Assembly (NCBI GenBank): GCA_002729275.1
Contig: PBTP01000078.1
Span: 26,270 to 32,446, forward strand
Direction: 5' to 3'
Source: Roseibacillus sp.
GTDB lineage: Bacteria > Verrucomicrobiota > Verrucomicrobiia > Verrucomicrobiales > Akkermansiaceae
DNA length: 6,177 nt
Made by a program: the position numbers and the translations under genes. The notes beneath the pieces are model-generated. The model was given only the letters and a program-made list of their open reading frames with translations. It did not search any database and was not told the DNA's origin. Positions 1-6,177 of the stretch are shown here, in pieces; within the stretch, counting starts at the first letter, position 1, and every line of letters begins with the position of its first letter.

Positions 1-1494
1 ACAGGAGAAACATCGGTTGCCCTGCTAGAGATGCAGGAGATCGACAAGTCCTTCCCCGGAGTGCAGGCTCTCAAGGAGGTCAACCTCGATTTATATCCCG
101 GAGAAGTCCTTGCGCTCCTGGGGGAAAATGGAGCGGGTAAAAGTACTCTGATTAAAATCCTGGGGGGGGCTCATACTCCGACCGCTGGTGATGTTCTGGT
201 AGAGGGCAAGAGGGTGGATCTGTCGACGCCGCACGCAAGTCAGGCGGCAGGGATCGGGATTATCTACCAGGAATTCAATCTCGTGCCGCATCTGAGCGCG
301 CGGGAAAATATTTTTCTTGGACAGGAAAGAGGAAGGGGAGGCTTTATCGATGCCGGAGAGGAGCGCCGGAAGGCGCTCGAGCTCTTCAATCGGCTTGGGA
401 CCTCCATTGACCCTGAGCAGCGTTGCTCTGAGATGACGGTAGCGCAGCAGCAGGTTGTTGAAATCGCCAAGGCCCTGTCCCAGAATGCCCGGATTCTGGT
501 GATGGACGAGCCGAGTGCCACCCTGACGCCACAGGAGGTAGAGCGACTGCTTGGGATCGTCAGAGAATTGAGAGCGCAGGGATTAGGGATTATCTACATC
601 AGTCACCGACTGGAAGAGGTGTATGAGATTTCAGATCGAATCATGGTTCTGCGGGATGGGGGACATGTCGCGACCAGGCCAACGGGAGAGCTTGGTCGAA
701 AGTCCCTCATTGAGCTCATGGTAGGTCGGAAGCTGGAAAATGAGTTCCCCTCCCATGAGCCTCGGATTGGTGACGAGCGTCTTGAGGTCCGGGGACTGAG
801 CAGGGGGGCAGCGGTCCGTGATGTGTCCTTTTCGGTGCGCGGAGGGGAAATCCTGGCCCTCACCGGCCTTGTCGGTGCGGGACGGACAGAAACTGTCCGC
901 CTCCTTTTTGGGGCAGATCAGCCGGATTCAGGGTCGATAAGTCTCGATGGGGAGGCCCTCGATCTGAAAAACCCTCGTCAGGCGATTCGGGCGGGTATTG
1001 GCCTGCTGACGGAGGACCGCAAGGGCCAGGGGCTCGTTCTTATGCATTCGGTCAGGGAAAATTTCGGTCTTCCTAACCTGGCGGAGTTTTCCCGCTGGGG
1101 GATGGTAGACAGGAAACATGAGCAAACGAGCTTCGGTGAATTTGTGGATTCCCTGCGGATCAAGGTGCCGCATCAGGAGGAACTGGCACAGAATCTCTCG
1201 GGTGGGAATCAGCAAAAGGTGGTGCTCGCGAAATGGCTTCAACAGAATTGTGAGGTCATCATTTTTGATGAGCCCACCCGGGGAATAGATGTGGGCTCCA
1301 AATATGAGATTTACCTTTTGATCCAGCAGCTGGCAGCCGAGGGCAAGGTGATCATCATGATCAGCTCTGAGTTGCCTGAGGTCCTGGGCCTGGCCGACCG
1401 TGTCCTCGTCATGCACGAGGGAACGATCACCGGGGAGATCACCGATGTTCGGAGGGCTACGCAGGAGGATATCATGAGTCTGGCGGTCGCTTGA
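1..1494 (+). CDS. Sugar ABC transporter ATP-binding protein, double-ABC type (RbsA/MglA/XylG family), 5' end cut by window
   Basis: This is the cytoplasmic ATPase that powers a periplasmic-binding-protein-dependent sugar importer (family knowledge). It carries two fused ABC domains. Numbering from the ATG at 31 (487 residues), domain 1 has Walker A GENGAGKST (31-39), Q-loop Gln80, a degenerate signature MTVAQQQ (135-141), Walker B ending in Glu160, and the H-loop His192. Domain 2 has a degenerate Walker A, GLVGAGRTE (279-287, Arg in place of Lys), the motif TEDRKGQGL (327-335), signature LSGGNQQ (389-395), Walker B VIIFDE (409-414), and Ser-Ser (445-446) where the H-loop His would be. One competent and one degenerate site is the normal pattern for this family. 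The reading frame is open to base 1, and the upstream codons read ...VALLE, which fits the usual family N-terminus (LLEM.gI.KSFPGV). The true start is therefore probably left of the window, and ATG 31 has no ribosome binding site. The sugar cannot be told; the permease and binding protein are not visible and may lie upstream. Confidence 0.95.
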   Translation, partial: TGETSVALLEMQEIDKSFPGVQALKEVNLDLYPGEVLALLGENGAGKSTLIKILGGAHTPTAGDVLVEGKRVDLSTPHASQAAGIGIIYQEFNLVPHLSARENIFLGQERGRGGFIDAGEERRKALELFNRLGTSIDPEQRCSEMTVAQQQVVEIAKALSQNARILVMDEPSATLTPQEVERLLGIVRELRAQGLGIIYISHRLEEVYEISDRIMVLRDGGHVATRPTGELGRKSLIELMVGRKLENEFPSHEPRIGDERLEVRGLSRGAAVRDVSFSVRGGEILALTGLVGAGRTETVRLLFGADQPDSGSISLDGEALDLKNPRQAIRAGIGLLTEDRKGQGLVLMHSVRENFGLPNLAEFSRWGMVDRKHEQTSFGEFVDSLRIKVPHQEELAQNLSGGNQQKVVLAKWLQQNCEVIIFDEPTRGIDVGSKYEIYLLIQQLAAEGKVIIMISSELPEVLGLADRVLVMHEGTITGEITDVRRATQEDIMSLAVA

Positions 1495-1503
1495 GGCCGC
1501 CAG
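1480..1503. terminator. GC-rich hairpin over the ABC gene stop, candidate bidirectional terminator
   Basis: CTGGCGG (1480-1486) is perfectly complementary to CCGCCAG (1497-1503). In the plus-strand RNA the stem can extend by a T-G wobble and a C-G pair to about 9 bp with a 6-nt loop, and the TGA stop (1492-1494) sits in that loop. It lies between two convergent genes, 23 bases past the argG stop, so it could end both transcripts. Neither side has a run of T, so it is not a classical intrinsic terminator. A weaker TGTG-GAT-CACA repeat (1508-1518) followed by TTTT (1522-1525) lies just beyond on the plus side. The hairpin is seen in the sequence; the terminator role is inferred. Confidence 0.45.
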
Positions 1504-1526
1504 GGTGTGTGGATCACAGGATTTTC

Positions 1527-2810
1527 TCAGTCCTTCTGCTGGGCGTTGGCTTTGAGGCGAAGGGCGTTAAGGGCGATGAATCCAGTGGCGTCATCCTGGT
1601 TGTAGGCTTCTTCGGCGCCACCCTCCATAGTGGCGACATCCTCGCTGTAGAGCGAAAGGGGTGAGCGCCGTCCCGCATTCATGATGTTACCCTTGTAGAG
1701 CTTCAGCCTGACCTCGCCGGTAACGGTTTGCTGCGTCTCGGTTACCAGGGCTTGCAGGGCGAGGCGCTCGGGAGCGAACCAGAATCCATTGTAGACCAGC
1801 TGGGCATACTTGGGGATGAGGCTGTCGCGCAGCTGCATGGCCTCGCGGTCCATGGTGAGGGTTTCAAGATCTCGATGAGCGGCAAGAAGGATTGTGCCTC
1901 CTGGCGTCTCGTAGATTCCCCGGGATTTCATGCCGACAAATCTGTTTTCCACGATGTCGACCCGCCCGATACCATGCTGGCCGCCGAGGGTATTGAGAAC
2001 TCGCATGATTCCGTAGGGGCTCAGAAGGGTATATCCGTCTCGTTCACCCTCGACATTGACGTCCTCGAGGCTGGAGAGGATCTCGTCCATTCCTTCGCAC
2101 TGGAATCCCACCACATTGCCTTTGTCAAAAAGGAGCTGGAGGTAGAGAGGTTGATCGGGCGCTTCCTCGGGGGAGACGGACAGGACATACATCTCGCGGT
2201 CTGCCTCCGTAGTTCCATCATACCATGGATCTTCCAGCATGCCGGCCTCGAAGGAAATATGGAGGAGGTTCCGGTCCATGGAGTAAGGCTTTTTCAAAGA
2301 GGCCTGCACCGGGATATCGTGAGCGTCCGCGTAGGCGATCATCTCGGTTCGGCCGGGGAATTGCTTACGAAAGCGCTCCTGGCGCCACGGAGCAATGACC
2401 TCAACCTCGGGTGCGAGGCTTGCTGAGCTGAGCTCAAACCGAACCTGGTCGTTTCCTTTTCCTGTTGCTCCATGGGCGATGGCATCCGCTTCTTCAGCAA
2501 GGGCGACGTCGAGCATACCCTTCGCGATACATGGGCGTGCGATGGAGGTGCCCAGAAGGTAGCGCCCCTCATAGACCGCGTTGGCCTGAAACATCGGGAA
2601 GATATAATCCCGGGCAAAGGTCTCCCGGAGATCGCCGATGAAGCATTTGCTGGCACCCGTGTTGAGGGCTTTTTCCTCGAGACCATCCAGCTCATCTCCC
2701 TGTCCCACGTCTGCGCAGTAGGCGATAACGTCCGCGCTGTAGGTCTCTTTCAGCCAGGTAAGCAGGACGGAGGTGTCCAGTCCTCCGGAGTAAGCGACGA
2801 CTATTTTCAT
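1527..2810 (-). CDS. argG: Argininosuccinate synthase
   Basis: This cytoplasmic enzyme joins citrulline and aspartate, using ATP (released as AMP and pyrophosphate), to make argininosuccinate, the next-to-last step of arginine synthesis. The 427-residue protein matches the family along its whole length. The N-type PP-loop AYSGGLDTS is at residues 6-14, and the second family signature [12 protein letters not shown] is at 114-125. Other familiar blocks are [14 protein letters not shown] (80-93), [12 protein letters not shown] (173-184), [22 protein letters not shown] (residues 280-301) and YNGFWF (340-345). The ATG at 2810 puts the PP-loop five residues from the N-terminus, as is standard, so the start is secure even though the bases before it (CTTCCGCGGCG) contain no Shine-Dalgarno sequence. 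It is a lone gene here: no argH or other arginine gene is adjacent. It converges on the ABC gene (32 bases between stops) and is divergent from the TSUP gene. I see no convincing arginine repressor box. Nothing suggests inactivation. Confidence 0.98.
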   Translation of the reverse strand: MKIVVAYSGGLDTSVLLTWLKETYSADVIAYCADVGQGDELDGLEEKALNTGASKCFIGDLRETFARDYIFPMFQANAVYEGRYLLGTSIARPCIAKGMLDVALAEEADAIAHGATGKGNDQVRFELSSASLAPEVEVIAPWRQERFRKQFPGRTEMIAYADAHDIPVQASLKKPYSMDRNLLHISFEAGMLEDPWYDGTTEADREMYVLSVSPEEAPDQPLYLQLLFDKGNVVGFQCEGMDEILSSLEDVNVEGERDGYTLLSPYGIMRVLNTLGGQHGIGRVDIVENRFVGMKSRGIYETPGGTILLAAHRDLETLTMDREAMQLRDSLIPKYAQLVYNGFWFAPERLALQALVTETQQTVTGEVRLKLYKGNIMNAGRRSPLSLYSEDVATMEGGAEEAYNQDDATGFIALNALRLKANAQQKD

Positions 2811-2930
2811 CGCCGCGGAAGTTAAAAGGAGAGGGCCGAGAGTCCAGAACCAAGATTAGAGAATATGGAATGAGATTACCTCAGGGGTGGGCTTGTGTCC
2901 CCTTGGCGGCAGGGCACACTACCTTCCGGA
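2811..2930. promoter_or_regulatory. Divergent intergenic region between argG and the TSUP gene
   Basis: Both flanking genes read outward from this 120-base stretch, so each promoter is expected here or just inside the opposite gene. The middle (about 2851-2880) is the most AT-rich part. On the minus strand it offers weak -10-like hexamers TATTCT and TAATCT for argG, but no well-spaced -35 box is visible. I could not assign a plus-strand promoter. AGGGGTGG (2883-2890) is the only Shine-Dalgarno-like string; it precedes an in-frame GTG at 2895, which is the alternative TSUP start. The role is inferred from layout only. Confidence 0.35.
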
Positions 2931-3674
2931 ATGGAGATCGAGCTAACGACAGGCGGGTGGGTGTGGGCGGTTATCGCCGCCCTCGCGGTGGGAATCTCCA
3001 AGACCGGCTTCGGAGGTGTCGGGCTCGTGGCGGTTTCCATCATGGTGGAGCTTTTTGGTAAGCCTTCGGTAGGAATTCTTCTACCGATGCTGATTTTTGC
3101 GGATATTTCGGTGTATCCGGTATTTCGGAAACACGGGGCATGGGGTCCGGTGTGGAAACTTCTACCCCCGACGCTGCTGGGGTGCGTAGCAGGCTACTTC
3201 GTGCTCGACTGGATGCCTGAGGAGTCCGCCCGTTCTGTGGTGGGTGGAATCATCGTGGCGATGGTAGGAGTGCAGCTTTTCCGTAATGTAGGGCGGGAGC
3301 GTTTTGATCGCCTCGCCCGTTCGCGGGAGGCCGGGCTGGCCGCGGGGTTCGCGGCGGGCGCCTCTACGATGGTGGCCAATGCGGCGGGACCGATCTTTCA
3401 GCTCTACCTGCTTTCCCGGCGTTTTGAAAAACTGGAACTCATCGGAGTGGGAGCGCGGTTCTTCCTGCTGGTGAACATCCTCAAGGCACCCTTCCTCGGG
3501 GGAATGAGCTTCATTAACGGGGAGAGTCTTCTCTTCAATCTCAAGCTCGTGCCGGTCATTCTTCTGGGAATCTTCCTTGGGCGGCACCTTGTTCACGCGG
3601 TGTCGCAGCGCCTCTTCGAGTGGTTGGTAGTCTTCTTTGCCCTCGTTGCCGGAGGAAGGCTGTGCTTCTTCTAA
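2931..3674 (+). CDS. TSUP (TauE/SafE, formerly DUF81) family membrane transporter
   Basis: This is a small inner-membrane protein of about eight helices and 247 residues, in the range usual for TSUP carriers. Members have been linked to export of sulfite, sulfoacetate or other organosulfur anions, but most have no assigned substrate, and none can be assigned here. It shows the internal two-fold pattern of the family: an N-terminal half opening with a hydrophobic helix and the Gly-rich motif GISKTGFGGVG (residues 21-31), and a second half opening with AAGFAAGASTMVANAAGP (137-154). A basic cytoplasmic linker, RERFDRLARSRE (122-133), separates the halves. I chose ATG 2931 because family members usually begin a few residues before the first helix (here MEIELTTGGWVWAV). 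The frame is also open to a GTG at 2895, which would add 12 residues (MSPWRQGTLPSG) and has a better Shine-Dalgarno-like sequence (AGGGGTGG, 2883-2890). It has no operon partner. Its stop is 12 bases from that of the convergent M50 gene. Confidence 0.88.
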   Translation: MEIELTTGGWVWAVIAALAVGISKTGFGGVGLVAVSIMVELFGKPSVGILLPMLIFADISVYPVFRKHGAWGPVWKLLPPTLLGCVAGYFVLDWMPEESARSVVGGIIVAMVGVQLFRNVGRERFDRLARSREAGLAAGFAAGASTMVANAAGPIFQLYLLSRRFEKLELIGVGARFFLLVNILKAPFLGGMSFINGESLLFNLKLVPVILLGIFLGRHLVHAVSQRLFEWLVVFFALVAGGRLCFF

Positions 3675-3686
3675 GCTAGTAACCTC

Positions 3687-4358
3687 TCACCATCCACCCG
3701 GGGTTCTGGTGCGTTTCAGGGCCTTGTAGTTTTCAACGACCGAAAACAACATGAAGATCGAGAGGAGGAATGTCTTCAGATAGAAGAGGCCGAATACACC
3801 GAAGAAAATCGCGACGCCAATACTGATCTGGAGGGTGAGTTGGATGCGACGGGGACCGAGGATTCCACGGAGGATCTGCCCTCCATCCATAGGATACACA
3901 GGGATTAGGTTCAGGACTGCCCAAAACAGGCTCACATAGATAAAAGAAGTCAGGAGCCGGTAAACGGGACTTGCCCCTAATCCGGTTGCACCGCTGCTGA
4001 TGTCTGGGCTCATTATTAGCGCTACAAGGACAAGAAGTCCGCACGCCACTTGAAGGAGCGGTCCAGCCAAGCTGATCAGAATGTGCTGCCCCCGGCTAAA
4101 GCGCGCCCCTTGGCAGATAGCGTGTCCGCCCATACCGTGGAGAACGATGGAAACCTGCTGGCCCCCGAAGAGACGCATCGTGAGAGCATGTCCGAGTTCG
4201 TGAATGATGATGGAGACAGCTCCTGCTGCCATGAAGAGAAGAACCGGCAAAAGGTCTTCTCCATCCTTGATCCCAAGGGCGCCTCCGCAGAAGGCGAGGA
4301 TGGCCCAGTGCCACGGTTCCACCGTGACCGGGAACCCGAAGAGACGGAAACGAATCAC
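3687..4358 (-). CDS. M50 family membrane zinc metalloprotease (site-2-protease-like)
   Basis: This is a 223-residue polytopic membrane protein. The zinc-binding motif HELGH lies at residues 53-57 inside a hydrophobic helix, and the second M50 motif NLIPVYPMDGG (150-160) supplies the third zinc ligand, Asp158. The conserved SLAGP (96-100) lies between them. Further hydrophobic stretches lie at about 16-30, 92-116, 137-155 and 174-206, giving five to six helices. There is no PDZ or CBS domain, so it belongs to the short SpoIVFB-like group rather than the RseP type. All catalytic residues are present, so it is probably an active intramembrane protease; its substrate is unknown. The start is GTG 4358: an in-frame TAG at 4370-4368 excludes any earlier start, and MIRFRLFGFPV is a typical N-terminus for this group. 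No Shine-Dalgarno sequence precedes it. It follows topB on the same strand after 133 bases and could be read from that transcript or from a weak promoter of its own (TTGGGC, 17 bases, AAAGAT on the minus strand, within 4371-4405). Confidence 0.92.
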   Translation of the reverse strand: MIRFRLFGFPVTVEPWHWAILAFCGGALGIKDGEDLLPVLLFMAAGAVSIIIHELGHALTMRLFGGQQVSIVLHGMGGHAICQGARFSRGQHILISLAGPLLQVACGLLVLVALIMSPDISSGATGLGASPVYRLLTSFIYVSLFWAVLNLIPVYPMDGGQILRGILGPRRIQLTLQISIGVAIFFGVFGLFYLKTFLLSIFMLFSVVENYKALKRTRTPGGW

Positions 4359-4390
4359 GAGGTGAGGCTAATCTCTTTTCTCTCAGAGGT

Positions 4391-4410
4391 CGAGTGCCCA
4401 ATGGGCATCG
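4391..4410. other. Inverted repeat in the topB-M50 gap, upstream of the M50 start
   Basis: TGCCCA-A-TGGGCA (4395-4407) is a perfect palindrome with a 1-base centre. As RNA it folds as TGCCC/GGGCA with a 3-nt loop, and CGA/TCG outside it can pair around one bulged G (4394), giving about 8 bp in all. It begins 32 bases before the GTG start of the M50 gene and lies about 80 bases past the topB stop. It could be a leader structure, a protein-binding palindrome, or part of the end of the topB transcript. No T-run follows on the minus strand. The structure is seen; the function is unknown. Confidence 0.35.
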
Positions 4411-4459
4411 CCAAGGGGGGAAGGCAGGCACCCAAGGCCCAGCCAGACTCTAGCGCTTG

Positions 4460-4473
4460 TCGGCGAGGGCCGA
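4460..4473 (-). terminator. Small GC-rich hairpin just after topB
   Basis: TCGGC (4460-4464) pairs with GCCGA (4469-4473) around a 4-base loop, beginning 18 bases past the topB stop on the minus strand. The position suits a terminator, but the stem is only 5 bp and no T-run follows on the minus strand. It may be chance, or only a weak pause that still allows read-through into the M50 gene. Confidence 0.2.
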
Positions 4474-4491
4474 AATTCCAGACGAAAAAGA

Positions 4492-6177
4492 CTACTGTGT
4501 TTTGGCAGTTTTTTTCTTCGCGGCTTTCTTGCGCGGTGGAAACTCAAAGGTGGGCCGTCCCTGCTCGAAGTCGTAGTTCAGAAAGGCATCAAATTTCCGC
4601 TTGGTACGGTTGGAGACAAATCCCTTGAGAAGTTCACTTTTCTCCCCATTGAGCATCCGAATAGCAGCCTCGCGGGGAATCTCGGCTGAAAGGATGGTCC
4701 GTGAGAACTTGACGCCGTCGGGCTCTTTTTTGGTTTTCAGCGATGGAACGAGGTAGCTCTTTCCGGTCTCGTAGAGGTCATGGGCTGCCTCTTCGTGGGT
4801 GATGCTGGCAACGATCTGGTCTTCCGACAGCTCTTCCGGTTCGTCCTGCTCAAAGACGAAATTGGTCTTAAAGCGTCCCTTCTTTCCGGTCTTGCTGACC
4901 GATTGAACCAATTCGATGGCGGCTTCGAAGGGTTTGTTGAAGCGGGACATAAATCCTTCCCGAGGCCCAAGAAACTTGGTGGAGAAGAGCTCCTTGGCTT
5001 CTTCTTCACTGAGATGACGTCCCGCGATATATTTAGAGATCCGGAACTTGCATTCCAGTTCCTCGCATTCGTAGGTGGCGTCAGTCTGTTTTAGCTCGGT
5101 GACTCCACATTCCGGGCAGGTGCACTGCAGCGATGGAAAGGATCTCGAGACCGCTTCGTCGTAGTGGGCTCGGGCCTTCTTAACGACCTCCTCAGTAAAG
5201 GTGGCGATCTCCCGCATGAAAGTCTCGCGGTCGAGCTGGCCATCTTCCATCTGGTGAAGTTTGGCTTCCCAGTCTCCCGTCATGGACGGAGAGGTCAGGG
5301 GCTTGATATCCATCTCGTCCAGGAGCCCAATCAGTCGCTGTCCCTTTCCAGTCACATTGAGATCCCGTCCATCGCGAGCGAGGTATTTCTGTCTGAGAAG
5401 GCCCTCAATGATGTTGGCTCGGGTGGCGGGGGTGCCGAGACCCCGCTCGGACATGGCTTCGCGGAGTTCCTCGTCGTCCACCAGCTTACCGGCGCCTTCC
5501 ATGGCGGAGAGCAGAGTAGACTCCGTGTAGCGTGCAGGAGGATTGGTCTCCTTTTCCTCCAGTTCGATTTCCCGGGTGAAAGCGGATTCACCCTCGTCGA
5601 CGGGAACTAGCTCATCCTTACCGCTCGCCACTCCAACCGCACGGCCGTAGACGCCAAGCCATCCTGGGGTCACGAGGATTTTTCCATCTGTGCGGAAGGT
5701 GTCTTCGACCTCTCCGTGGTTGATGGTGGTGAGTCGCTTGGTCACCTCAAACTCTGCATGGGGGAAGAACACGGCGACGAAGCGTTTCACGATCATATCG
5801 TAAACGTGCTGTTCCTGTTCCTTGGCGAGGCTGACCACCCGGCCAGTGGGAATGATGGCGAAGTGATCCGAGACCTTGGCGTTATTGAAGACCCGTTTCT
5901 GGAGGGAGATCCGGTTGTTCTTGAGGGAGTCGGCTGCCCATTTGGCTACAGGAAGATTGGACTTTGCCAGTTCCTCGGTGGTCCGAATGACGTCCTGCAG
6001 GTAATCCTCCGGAAGATACCGGGAGTCAGTCCGCGGATAGGTCACCATTTTATGCCTCTCGTAGAGGGCTTGAGTGAAGGACAAGGTGTTTCTCGCCGTG
6101 AAGGGGGCTTCCCTCTGGAGGGTGGTAAGATCGTAAAGCTGTGGTGAGATTTGCTTGGTCGGTTTTTTTTCCTCGGT
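4492..6177 (-). CDS. topB: DNA topoisomerase III (type IA), N-terminal part beyond window
   Basis: This enzyme cuts one DNA strand through a 5'-phosphotyrosine link and passes another strand, decatenating replication and recombination intermediates. The visible 561 residues run from the window edge to the stop. Numbered from the edge they show [11 protein letters not shown] (14-24), the active-site block [12 protein letters not shown] with catalytic Tyr47 (codon 6039-6037), [10 protein letters not shown] (102-111), [15 protein letters not shown] (213-227) and [17 protein letters not shown] (245-261). A cysteine cluster follows (354, 357, 371, 376, plus 352), probably a zinc ribbon. Then come two copies of the topoisomerase C-terminal repeat (about 369-443 and 475-546; the second has no cysteines) and a Lys/Ala tail, [11 protein letters not shown]. 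The LYDLTTLQ and [10 protein letters not shown] wording points to TopB rather than TopA. The frame stays open to 6177, so the in-frame TTG at 6084 is internal. By comparison with E. coli TopB (Tyr328), roughly 280 residues, including the Toprim domain, lie to the right. Confidence 0.93.
   Translation of the reverse strand, partial: TEEKKPTKQISPQLYDLTTLQREAPFTARNTLSFTQALYERHKMVTYPRTDSRYLPEDYLQDVIRTTEELAKSNLPVAKWAADSLKNNRISLQKRVFNNAKVSDHFAIIPTGRVVSLAKEQEQHVYDMIVKRFVAVFFPHAEFEVTKRLTTINHGEVEDTFRTDGKILVTPGWLGVYGRAVGVASGKDELVPVDEGESAFTREIELEEKETNPPARYTESTLLSAMEGAGKLVDDEELREAMSERGLGTPATRANIIEGLLRQKYLARDGRDLNVTGKGQRLIGLLDEMDIKPLTSPSMTGDWEAKLHQMEDGQLDRETFMREIATFTEEVVKKARAHYDEAVSRSFPSLQCTCPECGVTELKQTDATYECEELECKFRISKYIAGRHLSEEEAKELFSTKFLGPREGFMSRFNKPFEAAIELVQSVSKTGKKGRFKTNFVFEQDEPEELSEDQIVASITHEEAAHDLYETGKSYLVPSLKTKKEPDGVKFSRTILSAEIPREAAIRMLNGEKSELLKGFVSNRTKRKFDAFLNYDFEQGRPTFEFPPRKKAAKKKTAKTQ

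Noticed and set aside
256..597. Twelve-base direct repeat GGGATTATCTAC at 256-267 and 586-597
   Set aside because: Both copies encode Gly-Ile-Ile-Tyr in conserved ABC strands before the Q-loop and H-loop; chance codon identity is enough to explain it.
928..1416. Open frame of 162 codons on the minus strand within the ABC gene
   Set aside because: It is fully contained in the conserved second ABC domain on the other strand and has no motif of its own.
1728..2426. Open frame of 232 codons on the plus strand, opposite argG
   Set aside because: It lies wholly antisense to a clear, full-length argG, has no recognisable motifs and no ribosome binding site. Long antisense frames are common in GC-rich genes.
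2861..2872. GAATATGGAATG upstream of argG as an arginine repressor (ARG box) half-site pair
   Set aside because: It is a direct repeat of GAAT rather than the inverted TGAAT/ATTCA arrangement expected of an ARG box, so it gives no real support.
3651..3672. Hairpin GGAGGAAG/CTTCTTCT at the end of the TSUP gene as a terminator
   Set aside because: It is purine/pyrimidine-rich with G-T wobbles, lies inside the coding sequence, has no T-run, and is weaker still on the opposite strand.
4096..4431. Minus-strand open frame of 111 codons that starts in the topB-M50 gap and overlaps the M50 gene
   Set aside because: It overlaps the conserved M50 protein in another frame and is Arg/Pro/Ser-rich, as expected for a shifted frame of GC-rich coding DNA.
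4050..4628. Open frame of 192 codons on the plus strand, spanning the M50 gene start, the gap and the end of topB
   Set aside because: It is antisense to two well-supported genes. The translation is low-complexity and polar and resembles no family.
6082..6084. TTG as a start codon for the topoisomerase
   Set aside because: The frame continues upstream to the window edge and encodes conserved sequence ([14 protein letters not shown]), so this codon is internal.

Overview
The window looks like an ordinary stretch of bacterial chromosome with moderately high GC. It holds five protein-coding genes packed tightly together, and I see no RNA genes, insertion sequences, CRISPR arrays or phage genes. 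The organism is probably a Gram-negative-type bacterium. The C-terminal build of the topoisomerase, its Lys/Ala tail, the style of the small TSUP and M50 membrane proteins, and the lack of clear Shine-Dalgarno sequences at the visible starts would fit Verrucomicrobiota or a relative. That placement is an inference from family resemblance and is weak.

Layout from left to right: (1) plus strand, cut by the left edge: the double-ABC ATPase of a sugar importer (RbsA/MglA/XylG type), ending at 1494. (2) Minus strand, 1527-2810: argininosuccinate synthase, argG. It converges on the ABC gene, and a GC-rich hairpin covers the end of the ABC gene. (3) A 120-base divergent intergenic region, 2811-2930. 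(4) Plus strand, 2931-3674: a TSUP (TauE/SafE) family membrane transporter. (5) Minus strand, 3687-4358: a small M50 (site-2-protease-like) membrane metalloprotease that converges on the transporter with only 12 bases between the stops. (6) A 133-base gap with two small inverted repeats. (7) Minus strand, 4492 to the right edge: the C-terminal two thirds of DNA topoisomerase III (topB), cut by the right edge.

The genes do not form a recognisable pathway. Sugar uptake, arginine synthesis, anion/organosulfur export, membrane proteolysis and DNA topology are unrelated jobs, and strand direction changes between almost every pair. Only topB and the M50 gene run the same way and could share a transcript. 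I found no convincing undescribed system. The observations worth a second look are structural: a hairpin with the ABC stop codon in its loop, two inverted repeats between topB and the M50 gene, a possible short deletion in the topoisomerase just before its catalytic tyrosine, the topoisomerase tail architecture, and the missing Shine-Dalgarno signals.
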